This document shows positions 15,321 through 24,154 of a DNA stretch of 64,000 nt, piece after piece (the stretch's first letter is position 1; the number at the start of each line of letters is the position of its first letter). The notes below the pieces were generated by a model. The model had not been told where the DNA came from and ran no database searches. It saw only the letters and a list, made by a program, of their open reading frames with translations. The position numbers and the translations under genes were made by a program. Source of the stretch: Methylobacillus flagellatus_A (GTDB taxonomy: Bacteria > Pseudomonadota > Gammaproteobacteria > Burkholderiales > Methylophilaceae); the NCBI RefSeq assembly GCF_031344055.1, contig NZ_JADBEN010000004.1. One strand, written 5' to 3'.

Positions 15321-16025
15321 CTATGCCGGTCTGTATAAAGAATGTTGGCAAATAAACTCCAATACCCCGTCCGGTAATAAATAGCGCGGTGTTCCGCCGT
15401 GTGCAAGGCGTTCTCGAATCTTAGTCGCTGAAATATCCAATGCGGTAATTTCCTGTATCCATATCCCATTCTCCGGTTGAGCCGCTAATTGTCGCGCGCT
15501 CGCCCCCACATGGGACTGCACAAATCCATCCAGTGCCGAGTTGCCTGAGGGCAATACTGCGCTTGGCCGTGTTGCCACGATGATGTGTGCAAACCCCAAC
15601 AAATCCTGCCAGCGATGCCAACTGGTGATTCCTGTAAACGCATCCATGCCCATGAGCAGGCAGAGCCTTGCCTTGCCTTGCAGTTCTTCATGCAGGGATC
15701 GCAGGGTGTCTATGGTGTAGGAATAGCCTTCCCGTTCCAGTTCGCGCGTGTCCAGCCTGAATAAGGGGTTGCCGGCAATCGCGAGGACAACCATTTCCGC
15801 GCGTTGCGCGGCTGAAGTCATGGGTTGATCGCGGTGCGGCGGGGTGGCTGAGGGAATGAAGCGGACTTCCGCCAAATCCAGGGCCTCGGCCAGTTCCTGC
15901 GCCATGCGCAGGTGGCCGAAGTGGATGGGGTCGAAGGTGCCGCCCATGATGCCGATAAGCGGTACAGGCTGGGCTGGGGATTTCGTGCCCAGCGTCATGC
16001 TGGTGAAGTGCAGGTGCGAGGGCAT
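15321..16025 (-). CDS. nadD: nicotinate-nucleotide adenylyltransferase
   Basis: A 234-residue nucleotidyltransferase that joins ATP and nicotinate mononucleotide to form deamido-NAD. The (H/T)xGH core is in GGTFDPIHFGHLRMA at 28-42, and the ISATKIRERL motif is near the end. The start ATG at 16025 shares one base with the proA stop (TGATG), but a start at about residue 10 (MTLGTK) is also possible since the first 20 residues are not conserved. It is the last gene of the leuS-lptE-holA-proA-nadD run and is convergent with bioD. Confidence 0.96.
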   Translation of the reverse strand: MPSHLHFTSMTLGTKSPAQPVPLIGIMGGTFDPIHFGHLRMAQELAEALDLAEVRFIPSATPPHRDQPMTSAAQRAEMVVLAIAGNPLFRLDTRELEREGYSYTIDTLRSLHEELQGKARLCLLMGMDAFTGITSWHRWQDLLGFAHIIVATRPSAVLPSGNSALDGFVQSHVGASARQLAAQPENGIWIQEITALDISATKIRERLAHGGTPRYLLPDGVLEFICQHSLYRPA

Positions 16026-17284
16026 CAGGCCCTGACTTCTCCATCGCCCAGCACGATGTACTTGAGGCTGGTCAGGCCCTCGAGGCCGACCGGGCCGCGT
16101 GCGTGCAGTTTGTCGGTGGAAATGCCGATCTCGGCGCCCAGGCCGTATTCAAAGCCATCGGCAAAGCGGGTGGAGGCATTGACGATGACGCTGCTGGAAT
16201 CCACTTCGCGCAGGAATTGGCGCGCACGGGTATAGTTCTCGGTGACGATGGCCTCGGTATGTTGGGAGGAGTATTGGTTGATATGGGCGATGGCCTCGTC
16301 CACATCCGCAACCACTTTCACCGAGATGATCGCGGCGAGGTATTCCGTGTAGTAGTCCTCGTCCGTGGCTGGCTTGGCCTGCGGCACCAGCGCGCGGGTT
16401 TCGTTGCAGCCGCGGATTTCCACGCCCTTGCTGATCAGCATCGCAGCCAGCGGCGGCAACGCTTCCCGCGCAATGCTGCGTGCTACCAATAGCGATTCCG
16501 CGGTATTGCAGGTGCCTAGGCGCTGGGTCTTTGAGTTCTCCAGGATGCGCAATGCCTTGTCGAGGTCGGCGCTTTCGTCTACGTAGACATGGCAATTGCC
16601 GTCGAGGTGCTTGATGACGGGGATGCGCGCTTCGTTGGAAATGCGCTCGATCAGGCCCTTGCCGCCGCGCGGCACGATGACGTCGACATAGTCTTTCATG
16701 GTAATCAGTTCGCCGACGGCGGCGCGGTCGGTTGTCGCCACCACTTGCACGGCGCTGGCAGGCAGGCCTGCGGCGGCCAAGCCTTCGTGCACGATGGCGG
16801 CCAGGGCGCGGTTGCACTGGATGGCTTCGGAACCGCCGCGTAGGATGGCGGCATTGCCTGACTTGATGCAGAGGCCGGCGGCATCGACGGTGACATTGGG
16901 GCGGGCTTCGTAGATGATGCCGATCACGCCCAATGGCACGCGCATCTTGCCGATCTGGATGCCGGAAGGGCGGTACTTGAAATCCGACATTTCGCCGATG
17001 GGGTCGGGCAGGCTGGCGATCTGCTCCAAACCTTCCGCCATGGTGGCGATGCCTTTTTCGCTGAGCACCAGGCGATCCAGCATGGCGGGTTCCAGGCCGT
17101 TGCGGCGCGCGGCTTCCAGGTCGGCTGCGTTGGCGGCCAGCAATGTGTCGCGCTCGCGGCGGATGGCGATGGCGATGGCGCGCAAGGCCTTGTTCTTGGT
17201 TTCGGTGTCGGCACGCGCCATGGCGCGTGAAGCGGCACGCGCTTCGCTACCGAGCTGTTGCATGTAGTGTTTGATGTCTTCCAT
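16025..17284 (-). CDS. proA: gamma-glutamyl phosphate reductase
   Basis: A 419-residue aldehyde-dehydrogenase-fold enzyme that reduces glutamyl-5-phosphate to the semialdehyde in proline synthesis. The nucleophilic cysteine lies in LGTCNTAESLLV, and the family words PLGVIGIIYEARPNVTVDAAGLCIKSGN and VIVPRGGKGLIERI are present. The frame is open further upstream into holA, but ATG 17284 with GAGGCAGGA before it gives the normal N-terminus; the holA stop is 8 bases upstream. It sits between holA and nadD, two genes usually adjacent in other groups. Confidence 0.97.
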   Translation of the reverse strand: MEDIKHYMQQLGSEARAASRAMARADTETKNKALRAIAIAIRRERDTLLAANAADLEAARRNGLEPAMLDRLVLSEKGIATMAEGLEQIASLPDPIGEMSDFKYRPSGIQIGKMRVPLGVIGIIYEARPNVTVDAAGLCIKSGNAAILRGGSEAIQCNRALAAIVHEGLAAAGLPASAVQVVATTDRAAVGELITMKDYVDVIVPRGGKGLIERISNEARIPVIKHLDGNCHVYVDESADLDKALRILENSKTQRLGTCNTAESLLVARSIAREALPPLAAMLISKGVEIRGCNETRALVPQAKPATDEDYYTEYLAAIISVKVVADVDEAIAHINQYSSQHTEAIVTENYTRARQFLREVDSSSVIVNASTRFADGFEYGLGAEIGISTDKLHARGPVGLEGLTSLKYIVLGDGEVRA

Positions 17285-17292
17285 TCCTGCCT

Positions 17293-18309
17293 CTATTTCC
17301 TGCTGCCAATACGCGCCAGGCCAAAGCACAGGCGCGAGATTTCCAGCCATGGGTCCTGGTTCAACAGGCCTTTGGCGGCCTTGTCGATTTCAGCCAGTTT
17401 TTGCAGCGCCGCCTCGAGCTGGCGCATGCTCATCCGGGAAAGCGCCCGTTTTACCAGGTTTTGCCGGTCGCCGTAAATCCGGGCTTGCTGCATGGCGCTG
17501 TTGAGATTGCCGCCGCGGCTTTCAGCATATTTTACTTTGACCAGCCCGCGCAACACCCAGGCCAGGGCGCTCATGATGGCAACCGGTTGTGCGCCTTCCT
17601 CGCGCAGGCCGTGCAGTATGCGCACCGCATGCTCGCTATCGCCGCTCAGCACGGCATCGCCCAGTTGGAAAGCATCATAGCGCGAAACGTTCAATACCGC
17701 TTCCCGCACGCTGCCGCCATCCAGCGTGCCCTCAGGGTACAGCAGCCCGAGTTTCTGGATTTCCTGGTGTGCGGCGAGCAGGTTGCCTTCCACCTGGTGG
17801 GCGAGGAACTCCAGTGTTTCCTGGTCGGTATTCTGGCCTTGCCTGGCAAGGCGGGCGGCGATCCATTGCGGTAGCGCCGATGGCGCGACTTCATGCAAGG
17901 CGAGCGAGACGCCGTGGTTTTCCAATGCGGCAAACCAGGCGCTGTTCTTGGCGTCGCGCTCCAGCTTGGGCAGGATGACGATGGCCACGGTATCTGGAAT
18001 GGCTTGTTCCGCCAGCGCGGTCAAGGCCTTGCCTCCGTCCACGCCGGGCTTGCCCGAGGGAATGGCGATTTCTAGGATGCGGCGGCTGGCGAATAGGGAG
18101 ATGGATTGGCCGAAGGCCGCCACTTGCTGCCAGTTGAAGTTGCGTTCCACGGTAAGCCGGGTGCGTTCGTCATGGCCTGCGGCACGTGCTGCGGCGCGGA
18201 TGGCATCCAGACTCTCACGCTGGGCGAGCGGCTCATCGCCCATGAGGACATAAAGCGGCGCCAGGCCCTGGGCCAGGTGCCGCTCCAGCTCCTGCGGCTT
18301 GAGCCTCAT
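17293..18309 (-). CDS. holA: DNA polymerase III delta subunit
   Basis: A 338-residue clamp-loader subunit that opens the beta sliding clamp ring. The fold is recognisable from the N-terminal MRLKPQELERHLAQGLAPLYVLMGDEPLAQRESLDAIR and the sequence LPKLERDAKNSAWFAALENHG in the second domain. The C-terminal collar contains LAWVLRGLVKV. The length is normal. The start overlaps the lptE stop by 4 bases, and lptE-holA adjacency is the standard arrangement in proteobacteria. Confidence 0.95.
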   Translation of the reverse strand: MRLKPQELERHLAQGLAPLYVLMGDEPLAQRESLDAIRAAARAAGHDERTRLTVERNFNWQQVAAFGQSISLFASRRILEIAIPSGKPGVDGGKALTALAEQAIPDTVAIVILPKLERDAKNSAWFAALENHGVSLALHEVAPSALPQWIAARLARQGQNTDQETLEFLAHQVEGNLLAAHQEIQKLGLLYPEGTLDGGSVREAVLNVSRYDAFQLGDAVLSGDSEHAVRILHGLREEGAQPVAIMSALAWVLRGLVKVKYAESRGGNLNSAMQQARIYGDRQNLVKRALSRMSMRQLEAALQKLAEIDKAAKGLLNQDPWLEISRLCFGLARIGSRK

Positions 18310-18845
18310 TCCACGGTTTCGTCCAGGGAGCGTAAGTCGGGCGCGCGCGGTTTGTCCTTGGCTGGCCTGACCACCATGAGGCGGCGCAGCAGTTCACGCA
18401 CGGCGTCGTCCTTCATATCGTTGTAGAGGCGCTCCTGTTCGAGTTGCTTCGCCAGCAATTGTGAGTCATCGTATGTGATTTCACGTCTTCCCTGGATCGT
18501 TTGCACCTCGCCCCATGTCTCGCTGGATGGGTCACGCACGCGGAAATTCACGGTATAGAACAGTTCGAATTCACGCACCAGGCCGCGGCCGCTCAAGGAC
18601 AGGATGCGTTGTTCCTGTGCTTCGCTCATGATCTCGAGCAACAGGTCGGCCTGGTCTGCCGAACTGACGATCTTGACGCCGTTCACAGCCAGCGAGCGCT
18701 TGAACGGCTTGGATATGGAGATGGTCGGGCCCTGGATGAACAATGAATGGAACTTGAGGTCCGCCACGCCGCGCATCTTGAAGCCGCAGGCCGTGAGGGC
18801 CAGTAGCATGGCAAGCAGAATCCAGCGGACGGCGCGCATATACAT
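18306..18845 (-). CDS. lptE: LPS-assembly lipoprotein LptE
   Basis: A 179-residue outer-membrane lipoprotein that plugs the LptD barrel during lipopolysaccharide export. The signal sequence ends with a lipobox, LALTAC, so Cys20 would be lipidated and form residue 1 of the mature protein. The body FKMRGVADLKFHSLFIQGP and the C-terminal tail (RDPSSETWGEVQTIQGRREITYDDSQLLAKQLE) match the family. Two starts are possible, ATG 18845 and ATG 18839; the second leaves 9 bases to the leuS stop. It overlaps holA by 4 bases. Its partner lptD is encoded at 27248-29659. Confidence 0.93.
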   Translation of the reverse strand: MYMRAVRWILLAMLLALTACGFKMRGVADLKFHSLFIQGPTISISKPFKRSLAVNGVKIVSSADQADLLLEIMSEAQEQRILSLSGRGLVREFELFYTVNFRVRDPSSETWGEVQTIQGRREITYDDSQLLAKQLEQERLYNDMKDDAVRELLRRLMVVRPAKDKPRAPDLRSLDETVE

Positions 18846-18848
18846 GGT

Positions 18849-21302
18849 TTATCCTACGACGATGTTGACGAGTTTGTTGGGCACGACGATGATCTTGCGC
18901 ACGCTGCCCTCGGCCAGGTATTTCTGGATGCTTTCCTGCTGCACGGCCAGGGCCTCGATCGCGGCTTTGTCCAGCGTGCGGGCGACGGTCATGCTGCCGC
19001 GCAGCTTGCCGTTGACCTGCAGCATCAGCTCGATCTCATCCTGCACCATGGCGGCCTTGTTGGCAACCGGCCAGCGGGTCTCAATGAGCTGGGTGCCCGG
19101 ACGCAGTTCCTGCCAGAGCGCATGGCTGATGTGCGGGACGATGGGCGAGAGCAGCAGCACGACGTTTTCCAGCGCTTCCTGGCAGATCGCGCGCGTCGTG
19201 GCGTCACTGCCTTCGAGCTTCGCATAGGCGTTCATGAGTTCCATCACCGCGGCTATGGCGGTGTTGAACGCATGGCGGCGGCCGTAGTCGTCGCTGACCT
19301 TGTCGATGGTCTGGTGCAATTGGCGGCGGAACGCCTTGAGATCGGCCGAGAGCTCGCCAGTGGTAAATGCTGCCACGATGCCGGATTCGACATGGTTGGC
19401 CACGGCAGTCCACACGCGCTTGAGGAAGCGGTGCGCGCCTTCCACTCCCGCATCGGACCATTCCAGGCTTTGCTCGGGCGGTGCCGCGAACATCATGAAC
19501 AGGCGGGCGGTGTCCGCGCCATAGTTATCGATGAGCTCCTGCGGATCGACCGTATTGCCCTTGGACTTGGACATCTTGCTGCCGTCCTTCAACACCATGC
19601 CCTGGGTGAGCAGCTTGGTGAAAGGTTCGTCATGCCGGATCAGGCCGACATCGCGCATGAGCTTGTTGAAGAAGCGCGCATACAGCAGATGCAGGATGGC
19701 GTGCTCGATGCCGCCGATGTATTGGTCTACCGGCAGCCAATAGTTGGCGCGTTCGTCCACCATGCTGTCGTTGGCATCGAAACTGGCGTAGCGCGCGAAA
19801 TACCAGGACGACTCGACGAAGGTGTCCATGGTGTCGGTCTCGCGCGTGGCCTTCTCGCCGCAGCTTGGGCAGGTGGTTTCGTAAAAGGCCGGGTCTTTCT
19901 TGATCGGCGAGCCCACGCCGTCCATGACTACGTCTTCCGGCAGCACGACGGGCAATTGCTCGGCAGGCACCGGCACTTCGCCGCAACTCGGGCAATGCAC
20001 GATGGGGATGGGGCAGCCCCAGTAGCGCTGGCGCGAGATGCCCCAGTCGCGCAGGCGGTATTGCGTGCGTTTCTTGCCCAGATCCTTGGCGGCCAATGCC
20101 GTGGCGATCGCGTCGCTGGCCTGGTTGAAATCCAGCCCGTTGAAATCGCCCGAGTCGAACAGGATGCCATGCTCGGTATAGGCAGCCTGCAAGGGCAATT
20201 CCAGTTCGCCGTGCGCAGGCTTGATGACGGCCTTGATCGGCAGCTTGTACTTGCCGGCGAACTCGAAATCGCGTTCGTCGTGCGCAGGCACTGCCATGAC
20301 GGCGCCTTCGCCGTAGCTGATCAATACGTAGTTGGCGACCCAGACCGGCAATTTCTCGCCAGTGATGGGGTGCTGCACGAACAGGCCGGAATCCATGCCT
20401 TTTTTCTCGGCGGTGGCAAGGTCGGCTTCCGCGACGCTGCCGCGCTTGCATTCGTCGATGAAGTCTTGCAGCGCCGGGTTGTCCTTGGCCGCTTGCGTTG
20501 CCAGTGCATGTTCGGCGGCAATCGCCACATAGGTGGCGCCCATGAGCGTATCCGGGCGGGTGGTGTAGACCTTGAGCGTGTCGTTGCCGTTGGCTAGCGG
20601 AAATTCCACTTCGCAGCCGTAGCTCTTGCCGATCCAGTTGCGCTGCATGGTCTTGACCTGCTCGGGCCAGCCTTCTAGCTGGTCGAGGTCGGCCAGCAGC
20701 TCTTCCGCATAGGCGGTGATCTTCATGAAGTATTGCGGGATGTCGCGCTTCTCGACCAGCGCGCCGGAGCGCCAGCCGCGCCCGTCGATCACTTGCTCGT
20801 TGGCAAGCACGGTCTGGTCGACAGGATCCCAGTTGACGGTGGCGGTCTTTTTATAGATCAGGCCCTTTTTGTAGAGCTCGGTGAACAGCCACTGTTCCCA
20901 ACGGTAATAGTCCGGCTTGCAGGTGGCGATTTCGCGTTGCCAGTCCACGGCCAGGCCCAGGCTCTTGAGCTGGCCCTTCATGTGTTCGATGTTGCTGTAG
21001 GTCCAGCCCGCGGGCGCGACGTTGTTCTTGATCGCGGCATTCTCGGCGGGCAGGCCGAAAGCGTCCCAGCCCATCGGCTGCATGACGTTGTAGCCGCGCA
21101 TGCGGTGGAAACGGCTCAGCACATCGCCGATGGTGTAGTTGCGCACGTGCCCCATATGCAGCTTGCCGGACGGGTAGGGGAACATGGACAGGCAGTAATA
21201 CTTTGGCTTGTCCGATTGTTCGGTGGCGGTGAATGTGGCGTTGGATTCCCAATACTGTTGTGCTTGTTGCTCGATGTCACGGAATGGATACTGCTGCTGC
21301 AT
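18849..21302 (-). CDS. leuS: leucyl-tRNA synthetase
   Basis: An 817-residue class I aminoacyl-tRNA synthetase that charges tRNA-Leu. The ATP-binding HIGH motif appears as HMGH at 49-52 (PYPSGKLHMGHVRNYTIGD), the KMSKS loop is at 576-580, and the editing (CP1) domain with TTRPDTLMGATYVA and PAHDERDFEF lies between. Two CxxC pairs (CPSCGE, twice) flank the editing/zinc region. The length is a little short of E. coli LeuS. No clear ribosome-binding site precedes ATG 21302. It is the first gene of leuS-lptE-holA-proA-nadD. Confidence 0.98.
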   Translation of the reverse strand: MQQQYPFRDIEQQAQQYWESNATFTATEQSDKPKYYCLSMFPYPSGKLHMGHVRNYTIGDVLSRFHRMRGYNVMQPMGWDAFGLPAENAAIKNNVAPAGWTYSNIEHMKGQLKSLGLAVDWQREIATCKPDYYRWEQWLFTELYKKGLIYKKTATVNWDPVDQTVLANEQVIDGRGWRSGALVEKRDIPQYFMKITAYAEELLADLDQLEGWPEQVKTMQRNWIGKSYGCEVEFPLANGNDTLKVYTTRPDTLMGATYVAIAAEHALATQAAKDNPALQDFIDECKRGSVAEADLATAEKKGMDSGLFVQHPITGEKLPVWVANYVLISYGEGAVMAVPAHDERDFEFAGKYKLPIKAVIKPAHGELELPLQAAYTEHGILFDSGDFNGLDFNQASDAIATALAAKDLGKKRTQYRLRDWGISRQRYWGCPIPIVHCPSCGEVPVPAEQLPVVLPEDVVMDGVGSPIKKDPAFYETTCPSCGEKATRETDTMDTFVESSWYFARYASFDANDSMVDERANYWLPVDQYIGGIEHAILHLLYARFFNKLMRDVGLIRHDEPFTKLLTQGMVLKDGSKMSKSKGNTVDPQELIDNYGADTARLFMMFAAPPEQSLEWSDAGVEGAHRFLKRVWTAVANHVESGIVAAFTTGELSADLKAFRRQLHQTIDKVSDDYGRRHAFNTAIAAVMELMNAYAKLEGSDATTRAICQEALENVVLLLSPIVPHISHALWQELRPGTQLIETRWPVANKAAMVQDEIELMLQVNGKLRGSMTVARTLDKAAIEALAVQQESIQKYLAEGSVRKIIVVPNKLVNIVVG

Positions 21303-21653
21303 GATGGCTGGGCGTCTGGATTAAGAATTCGGAAAGCAAAATTATACCTGAAGCCGCGTCCTTTTCCTGAAGTTAGGCATTCAATGATGCTGTTTCCCGC
21401 ATGGATGGCTTCTTGTGCCGATACGCATGGTGGACGTTGTCTTTCAATGCCGGTAAGTGAATCAGGTATCAATTGGGAATTTTATTATTCCTTGTTTATT
21501 GAGGCAGTTAACGACTTGGTCAAGGCAATGCTTTAAAGAATTACACCTTCCGAGCCGTAGGAAGGTGTATCAATCCTTGTAAAGGGTATAGAGAGTATGC
21601 GGAACAGTCGTTCAGCAGGTTGCGCATGAAGAATGAATGAAGGGGGCGGTAAT
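21303..21653. other. divergent promoter region of leuS and a chemoreceptor gene
   Basis: About 350 bases without a gene. On the minus strand TATAAT (21346-21341) is a likely -10 for leuS, with a poor -35. On the plus strand a hairpin at 21542-21569 lies in the leader of the chemoreceptor gene. TAAA (21534) with GCCG (21554) resembles a flagellar sigma-28 promoter, but the spacing is one base too long. Nothing else is visible. Confidence 0.5.
21542..21569 (+). promoter_or_regulatory. leader hairpin upstream of the chemoreceptor gene
   Basis: TACACCTTCC and GGAAGGTGTA form 10 paired bases around an 8-base loop (GAGCCGTA). No T-tract follows, so it is not an ordinary terminator. It may be an operator or an RNA hairpin in the 5' leader. 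Confidence 0.4.
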
Positions 21654-23366
21654 ATGAAGTTTTCAGATCTCAGGATCGGGACACGCCTGGGCGCCGGGTT
21701 TGCCGCGATCTTGCTGTTGATGGTGATCATGGTGGCCTTTGGCCTGGCCCAGCTTGGAAGTGTCGGGGAGACTGCCAAGCGGGTGGTGGAGACAGAACTC
21801 AACAAGGAAAGGCTCACGGCTGAGTGGGTTGCGAATGCCACCCAGAACGGATTGCGAACACTGGCTGCGATCAAAACCCCGGATTCGGCAATGTATGAAA
21901 TGTATTCGAAGCAGATCGCTGAAGTTGCCGAGGCCAATGATGGTTTAAGGCAACAGCTTGAAGCATTGCTGGTCAAGCCTGAAGGCAAGGCCAGGTTCGT
22001 CGATGCCAAGGATAAGGCCGCTGCCTATGGAGCGATTCGGGATCGGTTGCTGCAGTTGAGGAAGGAGGGATCTGAGGCATCGCTTATTGATAAGGAGGTG
22101 CAGGAGCTGTTCTTGCCGGCGCGTAGGGCTTATTTTGACAGCATGAACGATTTGCTTCAGTTCGAGCGGCAGGTAATCGATGAGGCCGGTACAGATATCC
22201 AGCAGGTAAAAAACTCCAGCAGCATATTATTGCTGGTAATCGGCGTGATTGCCGTGGTGCTGGGGGCCTTTTTTGCCTGGAGGCTATCGCTTGGTATTAC
22301 CCAGCCGCTTGCCAAGGCTGTGCAACTGGCTGAAACGGTGGCGGCAGGAGACTTGACCAGCACGCTAGTCGTCGATTCAAAGGATGAAATAGGGCAGCTG
22401 TTGAATGCGCTTAAATCCATGAACGACAACCTGGCCAAGATTGTCGGCGAAGTGCGGGGCGGAACGGAGACGATTGCAACCGCTTCCTCGCAAATCGCAT
22501 CGGGCAACCTGGATTTGTCATCGCGTACCGAGGAGCAGGCGAGTTCATTGGAAGAGACTGCCTCCGCCATGGAGGAGTTGACCTCCACCGTGAAGCAGAA
22601 TGCGGACAATGCACGGCAGGCCAACCAATTGGCGGCTTCTGCCTCGGGGATTGCCGTGCAGGGTGGCGATGTCGTAGCACAGGTGATTGCGACCATGCAG
22701 TCCATCAGCGAATCTTCCAAGCGTATTGCGGACATCATCGGCGTGATCGATGGCATTGCTTTTCAGACCAATATCCTGGCGTTGAACGCAGCGGTGGAGG
22801 CAGCGCGTGCAGGTGAGCAGGGGCGGGGGTTCGCCGTGGTGGCGAGCGAAGTGCGCAGCCTGGCACAACGCTCGGCCAATGCGGCCAAGGAGATCAAGGA
22901 GTTGATTGCCGACTCGGTGGAAAGCGTCGATGCCGGCAGCCGGCTGGTGGAGCAGGCGGGCGCGACAATGAGGGACGTGGTGAAGAGCGTGCAGCGCGTG
23001 ACCGATATCGTCAGTGAGATCAGCGCGGCCAGCCATGAGCAGAGCACGGGGATTGAGCAGGTGAACCAGGCTATCGGCCAGATGGATGAAGTCACCCAGC
23101 AGAATGCGGCCCTGGTCGAGGAGGCGGCAGCAGCTTCGCAGTCATTGCAGGACCAGGCAGCGAGTCTTGCCGAAGTTGTTGGCGTATTCAAGGTGAGCGG
23201 CGTGCAAGCCAGGGCGGTAGCTGCGCGTAGTGCCAGCAAGCCCAAGCCAGTGGCTGCAGCCCAAGCCAGGGTAGCGACGGCTCCCAAGCCTGTTGCGAGA
23301 GCCAAGGCATTGATCCCTGTGATGCCTGCGGCGGCAGGTATTGCAGATGAGTGGGCGGAATTCTAG
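21654..23366 (+). CDS. methyl-accepting chemotaxis protein
   Basis: A 570-residue transmembrane chemoreceptor. It has a membrane anchor at about 13-35, a periplasmic four-helix-bundle-type sensor at about 36-187, a second membrane segment at about 189-211, a HAMP linker (ITQPLAKAVQLAETVAAGDL), then the long cytoplasmic signalling hairpin with GIAFQTNILALNAAVEAARAG and RGFAVVASEVRSLAQRSA. Methylation-type EEQASSLEET segments flank it. The C-terminus DEWAEF resembles the CheR/CheB-tethering pentapeptide found on high-abundance receptors. ATG 21654 has AGGGGG 7 bases upstream and is preferred over 21633. It is monocistronic, with a terminator behind. Ligand unknown. Confidence 0.96.
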   Translation: MKFSDLRIGTRLGAGFAAILLLMVIMVAFGLAQLGSVGETAKRVVETELNKERLTAEWVANATQNGLRTLAAIKTPDSAMYEMYSKQIAEVAEANDGLRQQLEALLVKPEGKARFVDAKDKAAAYGAIRDRLLQLRKEGSEASLIDKEVQELFLPARRAYFDSMNDLLQFERQVIDEAGTDIQQVKNSSSILLLVIGVIAVVLGAFFAWRLSLGITQPLAKAVQLAETVAAGDLTSTLVVDSKDEIGQLLNALKSMNDNLAKIVGEVRGGTETIATASSQIASGNLDLSSRTEEQASSLEETASAMEELTSTVKQNADNARQANQLAASASGIAVQGGDVVAQVIATMQSISESSKRIADIIGVIDGIAFQTNILALNAAVEAARAGEQGRGFAVVASEVRSLAQRSANAAKEIKELIADSVESVDAGSRLVEQAGATMRDVVKSVQRVTDIVSEISAASHEQSTGIEQVNQAIGQMDEVTQQNAALVEEAAAASQSLQDQAASLAEVVGVFKVSGVQARAVAARSASKPKPVAAAQARVATAPKPVARAKALIPVMPAAAGIADEWAEF

Positions 23367-23380
23367 CAGGCGCAAACGAT

Positions 23381-23417
23381 AAAAAAAGCCGAACAATAAA
23401 TGTTCGGCTTTTTTTAT
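23381..23417. terminator. bidirectional rho-independent terminator
   Basis: AAAAAAAGCCGAACA, loop ATAAA, TGTTCGGCTTTTTTT: an 8-base GC-rich stem with A and T tracts on either side, between the convergent chemoreceptor and adk genes. Confidence 0.92.
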
Positions 23418-23456
23418 CGCTGCAACCAGGATATCAGAAGCGGTTGCCTGGTTTGG

Positions 23457-24113
23457 TTACTTACCCAGTGCCTGCAGGACTTGTTCACGAATTTTGCCGA
23501 CCTCGCCCAAGCCTGAAATGCGCACATATTTCGGGGCATTGGCCGTGCCGTCCGCGGCCCAGCTGGAATAGTAGTCCACCAGGGGCTTGGTCTGGCTGTG
23601 GTAAACCTCCAGGCGCTTGGCGACGGTTTCTTCCTTGTCGTCGTCGCGTTGAACCAGGTCTTCGCCCGTGACGTCGTCCTTGCCGGGGACTTTGGGCGGA
23701 TTGAAGACTACATGGTAGGTCCGGCCCGATGGCAGGTGGGTTCGGCGCCCACTCATGCGCTGGATGATTTCTTCATCGGGCACGTCAATTTCAACCACGT
23801 AGTCGATGTCGACCCCAGCCTGCTTCATGGCCTCGGCCTGGGGAATGGTGCGGGGGAAACCGTCGAACAGGAAGCCTTGCTGGCAGTCGGCATCCTTGAT
23901 GCGCTCCTTGACGAGGCCGATGATGACGTCATCAGGAACCAGGCCGCCGGAATCCATATAACGCTTGGCTTCCAGGCCAAGCTGGGTGCCCGCCTTCACC
24001 GCGGCGCGCAGCATGTCGCCGGTGGAGATTTGCGGGATGTCGAATGCTTCCTTGATGAAGGTGGCCTGGGTGCCCTTGCCCGCACCAGGTGCGCCTAATA
24101 GTATGACTCTCAT
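23457..24113 (-). CDS. adk: adenylate kinase
   Basis: A 218-residue adenylate kinase (ATP + AMP = 2 ADP). The P-loop GAPGAGKGT is at 7-15, the AMP-site GDMLRAAV follows, then LFDGFPRTIPQA, and the LID region RTHLPSGRTYHVVFNPPKVPGKDDVTGEDL lacks the zinc-binding cysteines, as in the Gram-negative form. ATG 24113 is chosen over an in-frame start 18 bases upstream because GAGGAG precedes it and the protein then begins MRVILLG, as in homologues. It is 41 bases downstream of rsmA, so may be read from the lptD operon or its own promoter. Confidence 0.98.
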   Translation of the reverse strand: MRVILLGAPGAGKGTQATFIKEAFDIPQISTGDMLRAAVKAGTQLGLEAKRYMDSGGLVPDDVIIGLVKERIKDADCQQGFLFDGFPRTIPQAEAMKQAGVDIDYVVEIDVPDEEIIQRMSGRRTHLPSGRTYHVVFNPPKVPGKDDVTGEDLVQRDDDKEETVAKRLEVYHSQTKPLVDYYSSWAADGTANAPKYVRISGLGEVGKIREQVLQALGK

Positions 24114-24154
24114 GTGGTCTCCTCTTTTCAATCCGGCATTATATCAGCCGTCTT

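Noticed and set aside
19122..20597. Open frame of 491 codons on the plus strand across leuS
   Set aside because: It is antisense to a clear synthetase gene with catalytic motifs, has a composition typical of a mirrored GC-rich gene and no recognisable domain.
21534..21561. Flagellar sigma-28 promoter for the chemoreceptor
   Set aside because: TAAA and GCCG are one base too far apart and the downstream part (TAGG) departs from the consensus; kept only as a weak note in the gap entry.
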